Notes: generated from the letters alone by a model not told the origin. A stretch of 64,000 bases of DNA from Bacteroidales bacterium (GCA_016938685.1 JAFGUD010000528.1:1-64000); one strand, 5' to 3'; positions 18,754-29,455 are shown, counted from the first letter of the stretch. A program made the numbers and translations.

Positions 18754-19620
18754 ATGAAAATAAAACTTGTATTAATTGCACTGTTGATAACATTTGGTGC
18801 TAATGCACAGAATTTATCGGCGTATAAAATTTTTGATAAATCGGGTAATGAAGTAGATTATACAACCATGATAAATGATTTATCAGATGCAGAATTTGTG
18901 TTTTTTGGAGAATTACATAACAATCCAATTTCACATTGGTTAGAATTAAACGTAACAAAGTCGCTTTATGAAATAAAAAAGGAAAACCTTGTACTTGGTG
19001 CAGAAATGTTCGAATCTGATAATCAGGTTATATTTGATGAATATCAACAAGGAATTATACTTGAAAAAAACTTTGAAGAAGAAATGAGACTCTGGCCTAA
19101 TTATGAGACTGATTATAAGCCAATTGTTAATTTTGCCATAGAAAATAATGTGCATTTTGTAGCCACAAATATTCCTCGTAGATATGCAAATGTAGTTTTC
19201 AAGCAAGATTTTGCGGGTTTAGATAATATTTCACACGAAGCGGAAAAATTTATTGCACCATTGCCTATCAAGTGGGATCCCGAAGTTGCATGTTACAAAG
19301 AAATGATAGAAGGAATGCAAGGTATGGGTGGACACGGAAATGAAACTATTGCAAAAGCACAAGCTATAAAAGATGCTACTATGGCACACTTTATCTTAAA
19401 AAATTGGGATAAAGGAAATTTATTTTTGCATTTTAATGGTTCTTATCATTCCGATAATCATGAAGGTATATGTTGGTATATTTATCAGGAAAAGCCGAAA
19501 GCTAAAATAATGACTATAACAACTGTTTTACAAAGTGATGTTTCTGTATTGGAAGAAGATTATAAAAACACTGCTGATTATATAATTTGTGTTCCCGAAG
19601 ATATGACAACTACTTATTAG
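18754..19620 (+). CDS. ChaN-family (DUF399) exported protein
   Basis: FFGELHNNPISHWLELNVTKSLYE, LGAEMFESDNQ, LHFNGSYHSDNHEGI. Confidence 0.85.
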   Translation: MKIKLVLIALLITFGANAQNLSAYKIFDKSGNEVDYTTMINDLSDAEFVFFGELHNNPISHWLELNVTKSLYEIKKENLVLGAEMFESDNQVIFDEYQQGIILEKNFEEEMRLWPNYETDYKPIVNFAIENNVHFVATNIPRRYANVVFKQDFAGLDNISHEAEKFIAPLPIKWDPEVACYKEMIEGMQGMGGHGNETIAKAQAIKDATMAHFILKNWDKGNLFLHFNGSYHSDNHEGICWYIYQEKPKAKIMTITTVLQSDVSVLEEDYKNTADYIICVPEDMTTTY

Positions 19621-19631
19621 AAGTAAAAAAA

Positions 19632-19697
19632 GAGGCTGTTCTGATGATTAACATGAGGTGATGATGGAGGAAGGTTAGGTTTATTTAGAACAGCCTC
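19632..19697. terminator. long-loop inverted repeat between convergent genes, possible terminator
   Basis: GAGGCTGTTCT (19632-19642) and AGAACAGCCTC (19687-19697), perfect 11-bp stem with 44-nt loop. Confidence 0.45.
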
Positions 19698-19705
19698 CGG
19701 TTATT

Positions 19706-20476
19706 TTATAATTCAATAATCGAACTTGTATTTGAAGTCAACATGTTTTGACTTTCACTTTCAAAGATGTTTGTTTCAGCATTTGAATTGTCTGATGAAA
19801 AATAATTTGTATTTAAAACGGACATTGCACTTATTGTTGAGTTTTCTTTCATTTCGATTTGTTTTGAACTAACGTTGCAAACTAATTCACCAAAGATTAA
19901 AAGATTAACACTCTCATCTAGTAATATTGGGCTATTGATTAGTAAATTGTCGCAAGTTATGTTTGAATTTGCTGCAATGTATGTAGAGCCGGTAGAGCAA
20001 ATTTCTAAATTCGAATAATCATTAGAAGGAATAGTTTGGTTACTTCCCATAAAAATTACTGTTGAAAGAGTATCATATTTAAATTTTGTTGCTGAAATTT
20101 GTCCTTTGTCTAAAAAAAAAGTAGATTTTGATTTAGCTTTAAATTCGCCAGAAATATTTACAATACCTTCTTTTAACAAAAAAACTCCTTCTAAATTAAT
20201 ATTGCCTGAAATGTTTAATTCGCAGTTTTGGTTTATTTCAAGCGAACTATGACTTTGAATTGTTAAACTTTTGATATAAGTATTTGCGCAAATTATAGGT
20301 TTGTTTTTAGAATAACTACTAATAATTACTTCGCTTGCTTGATCAGGAATTTGTCCATTTTCCCAATTATCTGGATTAAACCAGCAATTATCTTTTTCTC
20401 CTGTCCATACATTTGTTTGAGAGAATGAAAATCCGGCTAAAAAGATTATGAATAATATTGAAATTAGTTTTTTCAT
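19706..20476 (-). CDS. exported hypothetical surface protein, beta-solenoid-like
   Basis: signal peptide; VWTGEKDNCWFNPDNWENGQIPDQASEVIIS motif common in Bacteroidota surface proteins. Confidence 0.65.
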   Translation of the reverse strand: MKKLISILFIIFLAGFSFSQTNVWTGEKDNCWFNPDNWENGQIPDQASEVIISSYSKNKPIICANTYIKSLTIQSHSSLEINQNCELNISGNINLEGVFLLKEGIVNISGEFKAKSKSTFFLDKGQISATKFKYDTLSTVIFMGSNQTIPSNDYSNLEICSTGSTYIAANSNITCDNLLINSPILLDESVNLLIFGELVCNVSSKQIEMKENSTISAMSVLNTNYFSSDNSNAETNIFESESQNMLTSNTSSIIEL

Positions 20477-20578
20477 GACAGTAATTTTTCTTTATTTACT
20501 ATCATTAACGCATTTTAAAATGTTCAGGATTGAGTTTATTTACCTAAAAAATGCAAATAGGTGTTTTTGCCTAAAAAA

Positions 20579-21259
20579 TTATTCGTCGTCCAATAAATCA
20601 GGTCTAAGATTTTGGGTTCGTTCCAAAGATTGTTCTTGTTGCCATTTGTCAATTTCCTTGAAATTTCCTGATAGTAGTATTTCGGGGACTTTCCAGCCTC
20701 TAAAATCAGCCGGACGAGTGTAAACAGGCGGCGCGAGTAAATTGTCCTGAAAAGAGTCAGAAAGTGCCGAAGTTTCATCAGAAATTGCCCCCGGAATAAG
20801 TCTTACAATGCTGTCAACCATTACGGCAGCAGCTAATTCGCCTCCGGTTAAAACAAAATCGCCGATTGAAAATTCTTTTGTAATTAGATGTTCTCTAATT
20901 CTGTGGTCTATACCTTTGTAATGCCCACAAAGAATCAGAATATTTTCTTTCATCGAAAATTGGTTGGCGTCTTTTTGCTTAAATTGCTCACCATCAGGAC
21001 TTGTGTAAATTATTTCATCGTATTTTCGTTCAGAAGTAAGTTTTGTTATTGCCTTAAAAATCGGTTCAATCATCAAAACCATTCCGGAACCTCCTCCGTA
21101 TTGATAATCATCTACTTGCCTGTATTTATCATCGGTAAATTCACGAATATTATGAACGTAAATTTCAACTAAGCCTTTGTCTTGCACTCTTTTAACAATA
21201 GAATTATTCAACGGACTATCAAGAATTTCTGGAACAACTGTTAATATGTCAATACGCAT
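20579..21259 (-). CDS. trmD: tRNA (guanine-N1)-methyltransferase
   Basis: [52 protein letters not shown]. Confidence 0.97.
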   Translation of the reverse strand: MRIDILTVVPEILDSPLNNSIVKRVQDKGLVEIYVHNIREFTDDKYRQVDDYQYGGGSGMVLMIEPIFKAITKLTSERKYDEIIYTSPDGEQFKQKDANQFSMKENILILCGHYKGIDHRIREHLITKEFSIGDFVLTGGELAAAVMVDSIVRLIPGAISDETSALSDSFQDNLLAPPVYTRPADFRGWKVPEILLSGNFKEIDKWQQEQSLERTQNLRPDLLDDE

Positions 21260-21394
21260 TTTGTAATTATTAATTAGAAGTGTTTTTTATATTTTATCAA
21301 CCCAGGTATTATCAAAATATCTGATTTTCAATAATAAACCATTTTCGTCTCTGCGAGCTATAGCGTAACAGTCTCTAACTCGTCAAAAACCATT

Positions 21395-21422
21395 AATCAT
21401 TAACTATTAATCATTAATCATT
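21395..21422. repeat. degenerate 7-bp tandem repeat (CATTAAT/TATTAAT) spanning the 3' end of the PPTase gene
   Basis: CATTAAT CATTAAC TATTAAT CATTAAT CATT. Confidence 0.75.
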
Positions 21423-22037
21423 TTGTGTGTAAGCAAAAACATATTCATCTACAAATCCGAATTTTATTTTAGTTTCAATCGTATTTTTAATAATAACTTT
21501 TACTGAATTTTCAGTTGTAAAGTCAAATTCAGGAATTATAATTCCATGGATAAAAGCAAGGTTTTTTTCGCCGTAAAATTTGTAAGCTGCTTCTTTTATA
21601 GACCACAGTAGAGTTGTGATTTGAGAATCTGTGATGTCAAAAAATGATTTTTCTTCATCGGAAATAAACTTTGATGCAACCTTAACAGTAATTTCGCTGA
21701 TTTTTTGAATATCAATTCCAACTTCCGCAGTTTCTGATGCTATAACAGCAACGTAATCATTTGAATGAGAAATACTTATTTTGTGTGTGTCTGTATAAGG
21801 TTTTCCAAAGTTATCATATTTAATATTAATTTTATTTTCCAAATTACAGGCATTTTTTATTAAATAACGACTTAAAAGCCATTCTTTTTGTCTTCTCTCA
21901 TTTTTTAAAAATTTTAAATATTCAAAATCAGATTCAGTAAGATGATTTAAAATCAATTTCTTAATTTTTTCCAGCGACTCTTGTATTTCCCAGATTAAAA
22001 TCACCGAATCCTTGTATTTTATAGTTTTTTTCAGCAT
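21414..22037 (-). CDS. 4'-phosphopantetheinyl transferase family protein
   Basis: KISISHSNDYVAVIAS, VGIDIQKI, LLWSIKEAAYKFYG motifs. Confidence 0.88.
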   Translation of the reverse strand: MLKKTIKYKDSVILIWEIQESLEKIKKLILNHLTESDFEYLKFLKNERRQKEWLLSRYLIKNACNLENKINIKYDNFGKPYTDTHKISISHSNDYVAVIASETAEVGIDIQKISEITVKVASKFISDEEKSFFDITDSQITTLLWSIKEAAYKFYGEKNLAFIHGIIIPEFDFTTENSVKVIIKNTIETKIKFGFVDEYVFAYTQND

Positions 22038-22043
22038 TTTTTA

Positions 22044-22112
22044 GTCCTTCAGTTATTCAGTCTTCAGTCTTCAGTCGTTCAGTCTTCGGTTCTCTGTCTT
22101 CAGGCATTCATT
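22044..22112. repeat. degenerate heptad repeat, TTCAGTC (GACTGAA family)
   Basis: TTCAGTTATTCAGTCTTCAGTCTTCAGTCGTTCAGTCTTCGGTTC... Confidence 0.8.
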
Positions 22113-22153
22113 CGGTCCTTTATTCAATTATCAATTATTAACTATTAATTGTG

Positions 22154-22726
22154 TTATTTCCATTCAAAGCTTTCGATCAGGTGCATTACATCAACTTTTA
22201 AGAAATCAACAGCAGGAGCAAGAGAATCGGAATTAGGAGCCACTTTGAAGTAAAGTGAACCTCTGAACATATAATTAACGCTGTCTGTGATGTGAAATTG
22301 CATTGGACTTGCAGCATTTCCTTCAATAAAAAATATTGTTGCATAAACTTTTAAGCTGTCGTCAAAGTAGTCTTTTGCCTCAATAGCATCTGCTTTTACA
22401 GTGTGTTTATAAACCAAAGTGTGCGAGTCGTCTAATAAAGAATCCAAATTGTTGTTTATTTCTTTTAAAGTAATGTGAATGTGAGCTTTGTATTGACTTA
22501 GGTCAATGTTTAACCAACAAGGTTTATGTCCGTAATCTTCATCATTATTTATTTTTGCATAAACAGGATAGTCAAAAGTGTATGGACATTCATCAGAAGA
22601 ATACCTTTGATACTCATGTTCAGGGAAAGTTAGCCTGAAATATGCATCTGGTTTAGGATTTGGTGTCTCGTTACAAGAAATTAAACTTATTGCTATAAAA
22701 GCAAGTAAAACTATTGTTCTATTCAT
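22154..22726 (-). CDS. gldD: gliding motility lipoprotein GldD
   Basis: SLISCNETPNPKPDAYFRLTFPEHEYQ, YFKVAPNSDSLAPAVDFLKVDVMHLIESFEW. Confidence 0.88.
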   Translation of the reverse strand: MNRTIVLLAFIAISLISCNETPNPKPDAYFRLTFPEHEYQRYSSDECPYTFDYPVYAKINNDEDYGHKPCWLNIDLSQYKAHIHITLKEINNNLDSLLDDSHTLVYKHTVKADAIEAKDYFDDSLKVYATIFFIEGNAASPMQFHITDSVNYMFRGSLYFKVAPNSDSLAPAVDFLKVDVMHLIESFEWK

Positions 22727-22737
22727 GGTTTTTAAGG

Positions 22738-23841
22738 TTATAGTGTTTTAAAGTTACCTGAATCAACTTCAATTATCGAAAAATCAACTTTAGCCGGTTT
22801 TAAAATTTCTTCAAGTTTTTCTTTATCGGTGTGAGTAATAAATATTTGGCCAAAATGATTATCTGATACCAGGTTAACAACATTTTCAACTCTGTTATTG
22901 TCCAACTTATCAAAAATATCATCTAATAATAAAATTGGTCTAAAACCGGTATGTTCTTTTATAAAATTAGTTTGTGCAAATTTCAAAGAAGTTACAAAAG
23001 TTTTTTGTTGGCCTTGCGAAGCTGTTTTTTTGAGTTGATACCCATTTATAGTAAAAATTAAATCATCTTTGTGGATACCGGCAGAAGTTCTCTGGATTGC
23101 TAAGTCTTTTTTTAAACTGTTTTTTAGAATCGTTTCAATATCAGATTCTTGCAAATCAGATTTATATTCAATATTTACATTTTCGTTTGTACCTGAAATT
23201 TTTTTGTAATATTCGTCAAAAATATCAATATATTCATCAAAGAAGGCTTTACGTTTATTGTAAATAATTGGACTTAATTCAACTAATTTATAATCCCAAA
23301 TTTCAAGCATTCCTTTATCAAAAAAGCTGTTTTCAGCAAATTTTTTCAGTAAAGTATTTCGTTGCAATAATGATTTTTTGTAATTAATTAAGGAAATTAA
23401 ATATTCTCTGTCATATTGAGCTATAATAGAATCAATAAAATTTCGTCTTAACTCGCTTCCGTCAAGAATCAAATCAATATCGAACGGAGTAATCATTACA
23501 ACAGGAAACATTCCAAAATGGTCAGAAAGTTTTTTGTGTTTTTTATCGTTAAGTTTAACTGTTTTGCCTTTTTCGGCTGAAAACGAAGACTTAACAGAAG
23601 AAATGTCATCTTTTTTTAAAAATTTACCTTCAACAAGGAAGAAATTTTCGTTGTGTTTAATGTTCTGATTATCAATATGATTAAAATAACTTCTTGTAAA
23701 AGCCAAATAATAAATTGCATCAAGAAAATTTGTTTTTCCGGTTCCGTTATCACCAACCAAACAATTAATTTTAGCTGATAAATCTAGTTTGACATCAGAA
23801 ATATTTTTGAAGTTATTTATTTTAATCCGTTGTAAATTCAT
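22738..23841 (-). CDS. recF: DNA replication and repair protein RecF
   Basis: MNLQRIKINNFKN, GDNGTGKTNFLDAIYYLA (Walker A), SQGQQKTFVTSLKFAQ, LLLDDIFDKLD; internal ATG at 23841 preferred because the -7-like TAATTTTG (23859-23866, minus) overlaps the track's start. Confidence 0.93.
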   Translation of the reverse strand: MNLQRIKINNFKNISDVKLDLSAKINCLVGDNGTGKTNFLDAIYYLAFTRSYFNHIDNQNIKHNENFFLVEGKFLKKDDISSVKSSFSAEKGKTVKLNDKKHKKLSDHFGMFPVVMITPFDIDLILDGSELRRNFIDSIIAQYDREYLISLINYKKSLLQRNTLLKKFAENSFFDKGMLEIWDYKLVELSPIIYNKRKAFFDEYIDIFDEYYKKISGTNENVNIEYKSDLQESDIETILKNSLKKDLAIQRTSAGIHKDDLIFTINGYQLKKTASQGQQKTFVTSLKFAQTNFIKEHTGFRPILLLDDIFDKLDNNRVENVVNLVSDNHFGQIFITHTDKEKLEEILKPAKVDFSIIEVDSGNFKTL

Positions 23842-23964
23842 TGTTCCAAAATAAGCCACAAAATTAGAAAAAAAATATATATTAAAGAATATGACGACAA
23901 TCTTGTATATTATGATATTTCTATTTAGGTTTGTAAAGTTATTTCTAAATTTCTTTTAAACACT

Positions 23965-26103
23965 TTGGGAATGAAAGCCTATGTTTTTATAATATATTTA
24001 TTCCTTTCATCGTTAATGAGCGCCCAATACAACGTTGATTCTTTGCTTAATTTGTATTCTAATTCAAAAGATGCAAATAAAAAAATTGAGCTATTAGAGG
24101 AGATTTCTAATGAATTAACATATTATTCCATTGATTCTGCCCTATATTACACATCACTTGCAATTGATTTGGCTTTAACTAACAAAATTGATGAGCAGAT
24201 AATAAGACAAATGATTAGGCTAGGGCGTTTTCAAACTTTGATTTCTGATTTTGAAAGTGCAAGAAAAACACTTAATACTTGTTTAATATATGCAAACGCT
24301 GCCGGAGATGAAAAATCAAAAGGAACAATTTTACACTCAATTGCCTACGGCTATTTTTATGAATTTCAATATATTGAAGCATTAAATTATTATTTTGAAG
24401 CTCTTACTATAAGAGAAAAAATTCAGGATTCTTCAGGGATTGCAGCAACAAACAACAATATTGGACTTATTTATTGGAATTTGAGACAATACAATCAAGC
24501 ACTTATTTATTTTGAAGATGCTCTTGAAATGTACGAAGCGATAGGAAATCTGGGCGGAGTTGGTACTTGTTATTCCAATTGTGGAATGATTTATTCGGAA
24601 TTAGGTAACATTGATAGTGCGCTTTATTTTTTTAGAAATTCGCTTAAAATTTCTCTGGAACTTCAGGATTATTCGTACATAGCTACAGATTATGCCAATA
24701 TAGGAGTAGCTTTTGTGAAAAAACAGATGTTTGATTCTGCTAAAATATTTTTGGTCAGAGCTTATAATATTGAAAAAGAATTTGATAATGCTTATAATTT
24801 TGCAATCGTAACGCTCAATCTTGCAGATGTTTATGTTTCTGAGAATAAGTTAGACAGTGCTTTGTCTTTTCTTTATTCGTCTGAAAATAAGGCAAAAGAA
24901 ATTCATGCTGTTGATGTTTTAGAAGGAGTTTATAATCAAATTGCCAGAATATATTATAAAAGAGGACTGTTTAAAGAAGCTTTTAATTTTTTAGATTTGC
25001 ATGTTAAATACAAAGACACTGTTTTTGATGAAGATGTAGCAGAGCAAATAACTGAGTTGGAACATCAATTTTCAGTTGAGAAAAAAAACGAAGAAATACA
25101 ATTTCAGGAATTGTTATTAGAACAGCAAGAAACAAAATTAGAAACCCAAAAAAAATCACTTTTTTATCTTAAGTTATTTATCATTTCTCTCTTAATATTT
25201 GGTTTTGTAACAATTTGGTTTTTTGTTAAAAATAAAAAATCATATAAATTATTGGAAAATAGAAATGATGAAATTATGTCTCAAAAAGAAAAAATCGAAG
25301 AGCAAAATATCATAATTACGAACCAAAATGTTGCTATAAAATCAAGCATTACTTATGCCAGTGATATTATTGTTGCAATGTTGCCAAATGAAAATGAAAT
25401 TGATCTTTATTTTGAGAATTACATCTTTTTTTCACCAAAAGAAATTGTATCAGGTGACTTTTATCAAATGTACGTAAAAAATGAAGATATCTTTTTTATT
25501 TTAGCCGATTGTGCCGGACATGGTGTTCCTGGCGCTTTGTTGTCAATGCTGAATATTAGGATTTTGAACAGATTAATTAACGTTTATGAACTTTCTGACC
25601 CATCTGAAATAATTAAAGAACTTGACAATGAATTGTCAAAATCATTAATGAAGGAAGGTGAAGAAAATAAAGATGTTATAGATTTAGGGATAATAAAATT
25701 CTCAAAAAAATTAAATGATGGAAATGAATTAAAAGTGCAATATTCCGGAGCTAGTAGAGATTTAGTTTATTATAATCCTGATACCAAAATGCTTGAGCGA
25801 CAAACCGCAGTTAAAAGTTTTGTAGGGGGACCTGCTATTTTAAAACAAACATATATTACACATGAATTTTTATTACCTTTAGATACCGTTTTTTATTTAT
25901 ATACAGACGGAGTTGTTGATCAAACCAATAAAGAAAATATTAAACTAGGAAGAAAAAGATTAGTTAACAAAATAGAAGATATTGCGATATTACCAATAGT
26001 AGAACAAGGAAAAAAGATGGATAATTTGTTTTTAGAATGGAATACTGATTATGCTCAAATTGATGATATTACATTTATTGCTTTAAAATTTAAACCACAA
26101 TAG
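23965..26103 (+). CDS. TPR repeat sensor / SpoIIE-type PP2C serine phosphatase
   Basis: signal peptide, TPRs, TM, coiled coil, ADCAGHGVPGALLS, QIDDITFIALKF. Confidence 0.9.
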   Translation: MGMKAYVFIIYLFLSSLMSAQYNVDSLLNLYSNSKDANKKIELLEEISNELTYYSIDSALYYTSLAIDLALTNKIDEQIIRQMIRLGRFQTLISDFESARKTLNTCLIYANAAGDEKSKGTILHSIAYGYFYEFQYIEALNYYFEALTIREKIQDSSGIAATNNNIGLIYWNLRQYNQALIYFEDALEMYEAIGNLGGVGTCYSNCGMIYSELGNIDSALYFFRNSLKISLELQDYSYIATDYANIGVAFVKKQMFDSAKIFLVRAYNIEKEFDNAYNFAIVTLNLADVYVSENKLDSALSFLYSSENKAKEIHAVDVLEGVYNQIARIYYKRGLFKEAFNFLDLHVKYKDTVFDEDVAEQITELEHQFSVEKKNEEIQFQELLLEQQETKLETQKKSLFYLKLFIISLLIFGFVTIWFFVKNKKSYKLLENRNDEIMSQKEKIEEQNIIITNQNVAIKSSITYASDIIVAMLPNENEIDLYFENYIFFSPKEIVSGDFYQMYVKNEDIFFILADCAGHGVPGALLSMLNIRILNRLINVYELSDPSEIIKELDNELSKSLMKEGEENKDVIDLGIIKFSKKLNDGNELKVQYSGASRDLVYYNPDTKMLERQTAVKSFVGGPAILKQTYITHEFLLPLDTVFYLYTDGVVDQTNKENIKLGRKRLVNKIEDIAILPIVEQGKKMDNLFLEWNTDYAQIDDITFIALKFKPQ

Positions 26104-26105
26104 AA

Positions 26106-28340
26106 ATGAAATTATTTTCTTGGATTATTATTTTCTTGTTTTTTTCAATTGAGACATTTTCTCAGAGCAGTTTAGATTCTTTGAATTCGATTTTAGACAA
26201 AACCAAAAATAAAGAATCAAAAATTGATGTTTTGTGCCAAATGTCTGACGAAGCAGCATACATTTCTTACGATTCTGCCATTTATTATAAAAAAGCCGCT
26301 ATTGATTTGACCAATAAATCAGAAGATTTTGAAAAAATAACTAATCTGTATCTCGACTTAGGAAAATTACATTTGTACAACGGAGATTATTCAAAAGCGG
26401 TAGATGTTTTTAAAATGGCTTATGAAGAATCCTTAAAAACGACTAGCGAAAAATTACAATCTCTCTGTATTCATAATCTTGGAAACGCATATTTATATTT
26501 GGCTGATTATACTAGTGCTTTGGAAAATTATTTATTAGCACTTGAGATAAGAGAAAAAATAGGAGATTCTGTCGGAATAGCTGCTACAACAAATAATATA
26601 GGATTAATTTATTGGAACTTGGAAAATTATGACGAAGCTTTAACATATTACAAAAAATCATTGGATCAGGAAATACAATTAGGTAATGAATTAGGCATCG
26701 GGTCTTCTCTCAATAATGTGGGATTGGTTTTTTGGCAAAATGAACAATTTGATTCTGCTATTTATTATATCCGAATGTCTGTTATTATTCGTGAAGAGTT
26801 GGGTAATTCAAAGCAGATAGCTAGTGGATATAATAATCTTGGTGTTTTGTTCAGGTCAATGAATAATTATGATAGTTCTTTGTATTATTTCAATAAGGCT
26901 TTAGTGATAAATAAATCTACTAATATAGAATTTGATATTGCTAATGTTTGGAATAATATTGCTACAGTGTTATATTATCAGGATAAAAATAGTTTGGCAA
27001 TTAAATATCTTGATTCTGCTATTTTTATTTCTTATAAAAACAATGAAAGGGAATTGCTGAAAAATGCCTATAAAATGATGTCAAATATTTATAAAGATTG
27101 GCAAAAATTTGACAGTGCATTTAAGTATCTCAATTTGTACACAATTTACAAAGATTCTTTGTTTGATGAAAATTTTTCGGAGCAAATTGCCGATATGGAA
27201 ACAAAATACGAAAGTGACAAAAAACAAAAAGAAATTGAAATTCAAAATTTGGCTATTGAAAAAAAAGATACAGAAATTTCGGCACGAAAACGTACTCAAA
27301 CAATTTTAGTATCCTTTATTGTGGTCGTTTTGTTGCTCATGGTTTTTCTTGTAAGATTGTTTTTGCAAAAGAAAAAAGCTAATGAGTTATTAAGTGTGAA
27401 AAATGTTGAAATTTCCCAACAAAAAGAAGAAATTGAAACTCAGGCAAATAATCTTCATGAGGCTTTTGAAGAAATAAAGAAAGTAAACGAAGAGTTGACA
27501 GTTCAAAAAGAGGAAATAGACATTAAAAATAAACTTTTGCAGGAAAAAAATGACATTGTAGAATCAAGTATTAAATACGCAAGTACAATTCAGAACGCAA
27601 GTTTACCATTGCAAAGCAAAATTGATAGATTTTTTGACAATTTTATTATATATTATCCAAAAGATATTGTTTCCGGCGATTTTTATTTCTTTTCAGAAGT
27701 TAATAATGAACAAACAGGTAAATCGAACTTGTTTTTTATTGTTTCAGACTGCACAGGACATGGAGTTCCTGGTGCATTTATGTCTATGATTGGTATCAGA
27801 TTACTTACAAAATACATCAACGAAAGGAAAATAGAATCTCCGGCTGAAATCCTTACAATGCTTGAAAATGATGTTTATACTGCTCTTAAACAAGATAGTA
27901 CAAGTAATACCGATGGAATGGATTTAATTATTTGTAAATTTTCAGATTTTGAAAACTCCGACAAATTCACTTTGACTTATGCCGGAGCAAAAAGAGATTT
28001 GAGCTATTACGACACAAGCAAAGAAAATATTACAAAAATATCAGCTACCCGCAGATCAATCGGAGGGAATAATCCAAATAATAAAGAAGTTTTTAAAAAT
28101 AATGAGCTTATACTTTCCAAAAATGATACTGTTTTTCTTTATTCAGATGGACTTATTGATCAGAATGACATTTCCAGAAAAAGATTTGGTAGCAAAAAAT
28201 TAAATGCAATCCTAAAAGAGAATATCAACAAATCATTAGATGAGCAGAAATTTGAAATTGAAAAAGAATTAACTCTTTGGCAAAAAGATACTTATCAACG
28301 AGATGATATTACATTTGTAGCGCTTAAACTGAAATTCTAG
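26106..28340 (+). CDS. TPR repeat sensor / SpoIIE-type PP2C serine phosphatase (tandem paralogue)
   Basis: same architecture; SDCTGHGVPGAFMS, QRDDITFVALKLKF; 2-nt gap to upstream gene. Confidence 0.9.
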   Translation: MKLFSWIIIFLFFSIETFSQSSLDSLNSILDKTKNKESKIDVLCQMSDEAAYISYDSAIYYKKAAIDLTNKSEDFEKITNLYLDLGKLHLYNGDYSKAVDVFKMAYEESLKTTSEKLQSLCIHNLGNAYLYLADYTSALENYLLALEIREKIGDSVGIAATTNNIGLIYWNLENYDEALTYYKKSLDQEIQLGNELGIGSSLNNVGLVFWQNEQFDSAIYYIRMSVIIREELGNSKQIASGYNNLGVLFRSMNNYDSSLYYFNKALVINKSTNIEFDIANVWNNIATVLYYQDKNSLAIKYLDSAIFISYKNNERELLKNAYKMMSNIYKDWQKFDSAFKYLNLYTIYKDSLFDENFSEQIADMETKYESDKKQKEIEIQNLAIEKKDTEISARKRTQTILVSFIVVVLLLMVFLVRLFLQKKKANELLSVKNVEISQQKEEIETQANNLHEAFEEIKKVNEELTVQKEEIDIKNKLLQEKNDIVESSIKYASTIQNASLPLQSKIDRFFDNFIIYYPKDIVSGDFYFFSEVNNEQTGKSNLFFIVSDCTGHGVPGAFMSMIGIRLLTKYINERKIESPAEILTMLENDVYTALKQDSTSNTDGMDLIICKFSDFENSDKFTLTYAGAKRDLSYYDTSKENITKISATRRSIGGNNPNNKEVFKNNELILSKNDTVFLYSDGLIDQNDISRKRFGSKKLNAILKENINKSLDEQKFEIEKELTLWQKDTYQRDDITFVALKLKF

Positions 28341-29455
28341 TCTTTCAAAATAAGTTCGGCTGTTCGTTTTGGCGATCCTGATTCTCCAAGCAATTCAGTG
28401 AGTTTTTGATAATTATTTTTCATTTCAAGGCGGTAATTTTCATCTTCTGTAAGTCTTTTTAGCTCAGAAATTATGTCTTTTACCAAATTGTTTTGCAAAA
28501 ATTCTTTTACAACTTCTTTTTTCATTAAAATATTTACCAAAGAAAAGAACTCAAAATTTACTAATCTTTTGCCAATAGCATAAGACAATTTTCCTGTTTT
28601 GTAACAAACAACCTGAGGTACTTTGAATAATCCTGTTTCCAATGTTGCAGTGCCTGATGTAACAACAGCTGCATAAGAAACTTGTAATAAATCGTAAGTT
28701 TTATCAAAAACTAATTTAATATCTGTACCAGCTATTAAGTTGCGGTAAACTTCTTCATTTAAAACGGTCACGCCTGCAACAACAAACTGATAATCACGAA
28801 ATTGTTTGATTGCTTTTACCATTTCAGGCATAATTTTAGCCACTTCCTGAGCTCTGCTACCGGGCAAAAGTGCAATAATAGGCTTTTCTGTCAGATTATT
28901 TTCTTTAAGAAATAATTCTTTGTTTAAGTTTTTTGATAATTCTTCATGAACAATGTCAAGGGTAGGGTTTCCCTGATAATAAACTTTATAATCATGTCCT
29001 TTGTAAAAATCAACTTCAAACGGAAAAATAACAAACATTTTGTCGATGAATTTCTTGATCTTTTTTATTCTGTTTTTTTTCCAAACCCAAACTTTTGGCG
29101 AAATGTAATAATATACTTTTATTCCTGCTTTATGCGCAAATTCAGCTATTCTTAAATTTATACCCGGATAATCTACAAGAATAACAGCGTCTGGTTGCCA
29201 ATCAAGAATATCTTTTTGACTTAAAGTCATATTTCTTTTTATTGTGCGGATATTTTTTACAACATCTAAACCCATAAAAGCCATTTCACGATAATGTTTT
29301 ATAAGAGTTCCGCCCTGTGCGAGCATAAGATCTCCACCCAAAAATCTAAATTCAACATTCGGATTTATTTCTTTTATGCCTTTCATCAATCTCGATGCTT
29401 GCAAGTCACCCGAAGCTTCGCCTGCTACTATGTAGTATTTTTTATTTTTGTTCAA
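28337..29455 (-). CDS. lpxB: lipid-A-disaccharide synthase
   Basis: VAGEASGDLQASRLMKGIKE, VLVDYPGINLRIAE, YYISPKVWVWK, LLPGSRAQEV. Confidence 0.95.
   Translation of the reverse strand: MNKNKKYYIVAGEASGDLQASRLMKGIKEINPNVEFRFLGGDLMLAQGGTLIKHYREMAFMGLDVVKNIRTIKRNMTLSQKDILDWQPDAVILVDYPGINLRIAEFAHKAGIKVYYYISPKVWVWKKNRIKKIKKFIDKMFVIFPFEVDFYKGHDYKVYYQGNPTLDIVHEELSKNLNKELFLKENNLTEKPIIALLPGSRAQEVAKIMPEMVKAIKQFRDYQFVVAGVTVLNEEVYRNLIAGTDIKLVFDKTYDLLQVSYAAVVTSGTATLETGLFKVPQVVCYKTGKLSYAIGKRLVNFEFFSLVNILMKKEVVKEFLQNNLVKDIISELKRLTEDENYRLEMKNNYQKLTELLGESGSPKRTAELILKD

Noticed and set aside
19632-19697. GAGGCTGTTCT inverted repeat considered as insertion-sequence ends
   Set aside because: Only 44 bp between arms, no transposase or target duplication visible; more consistent with a terminator-type hairpin between convergent genes.
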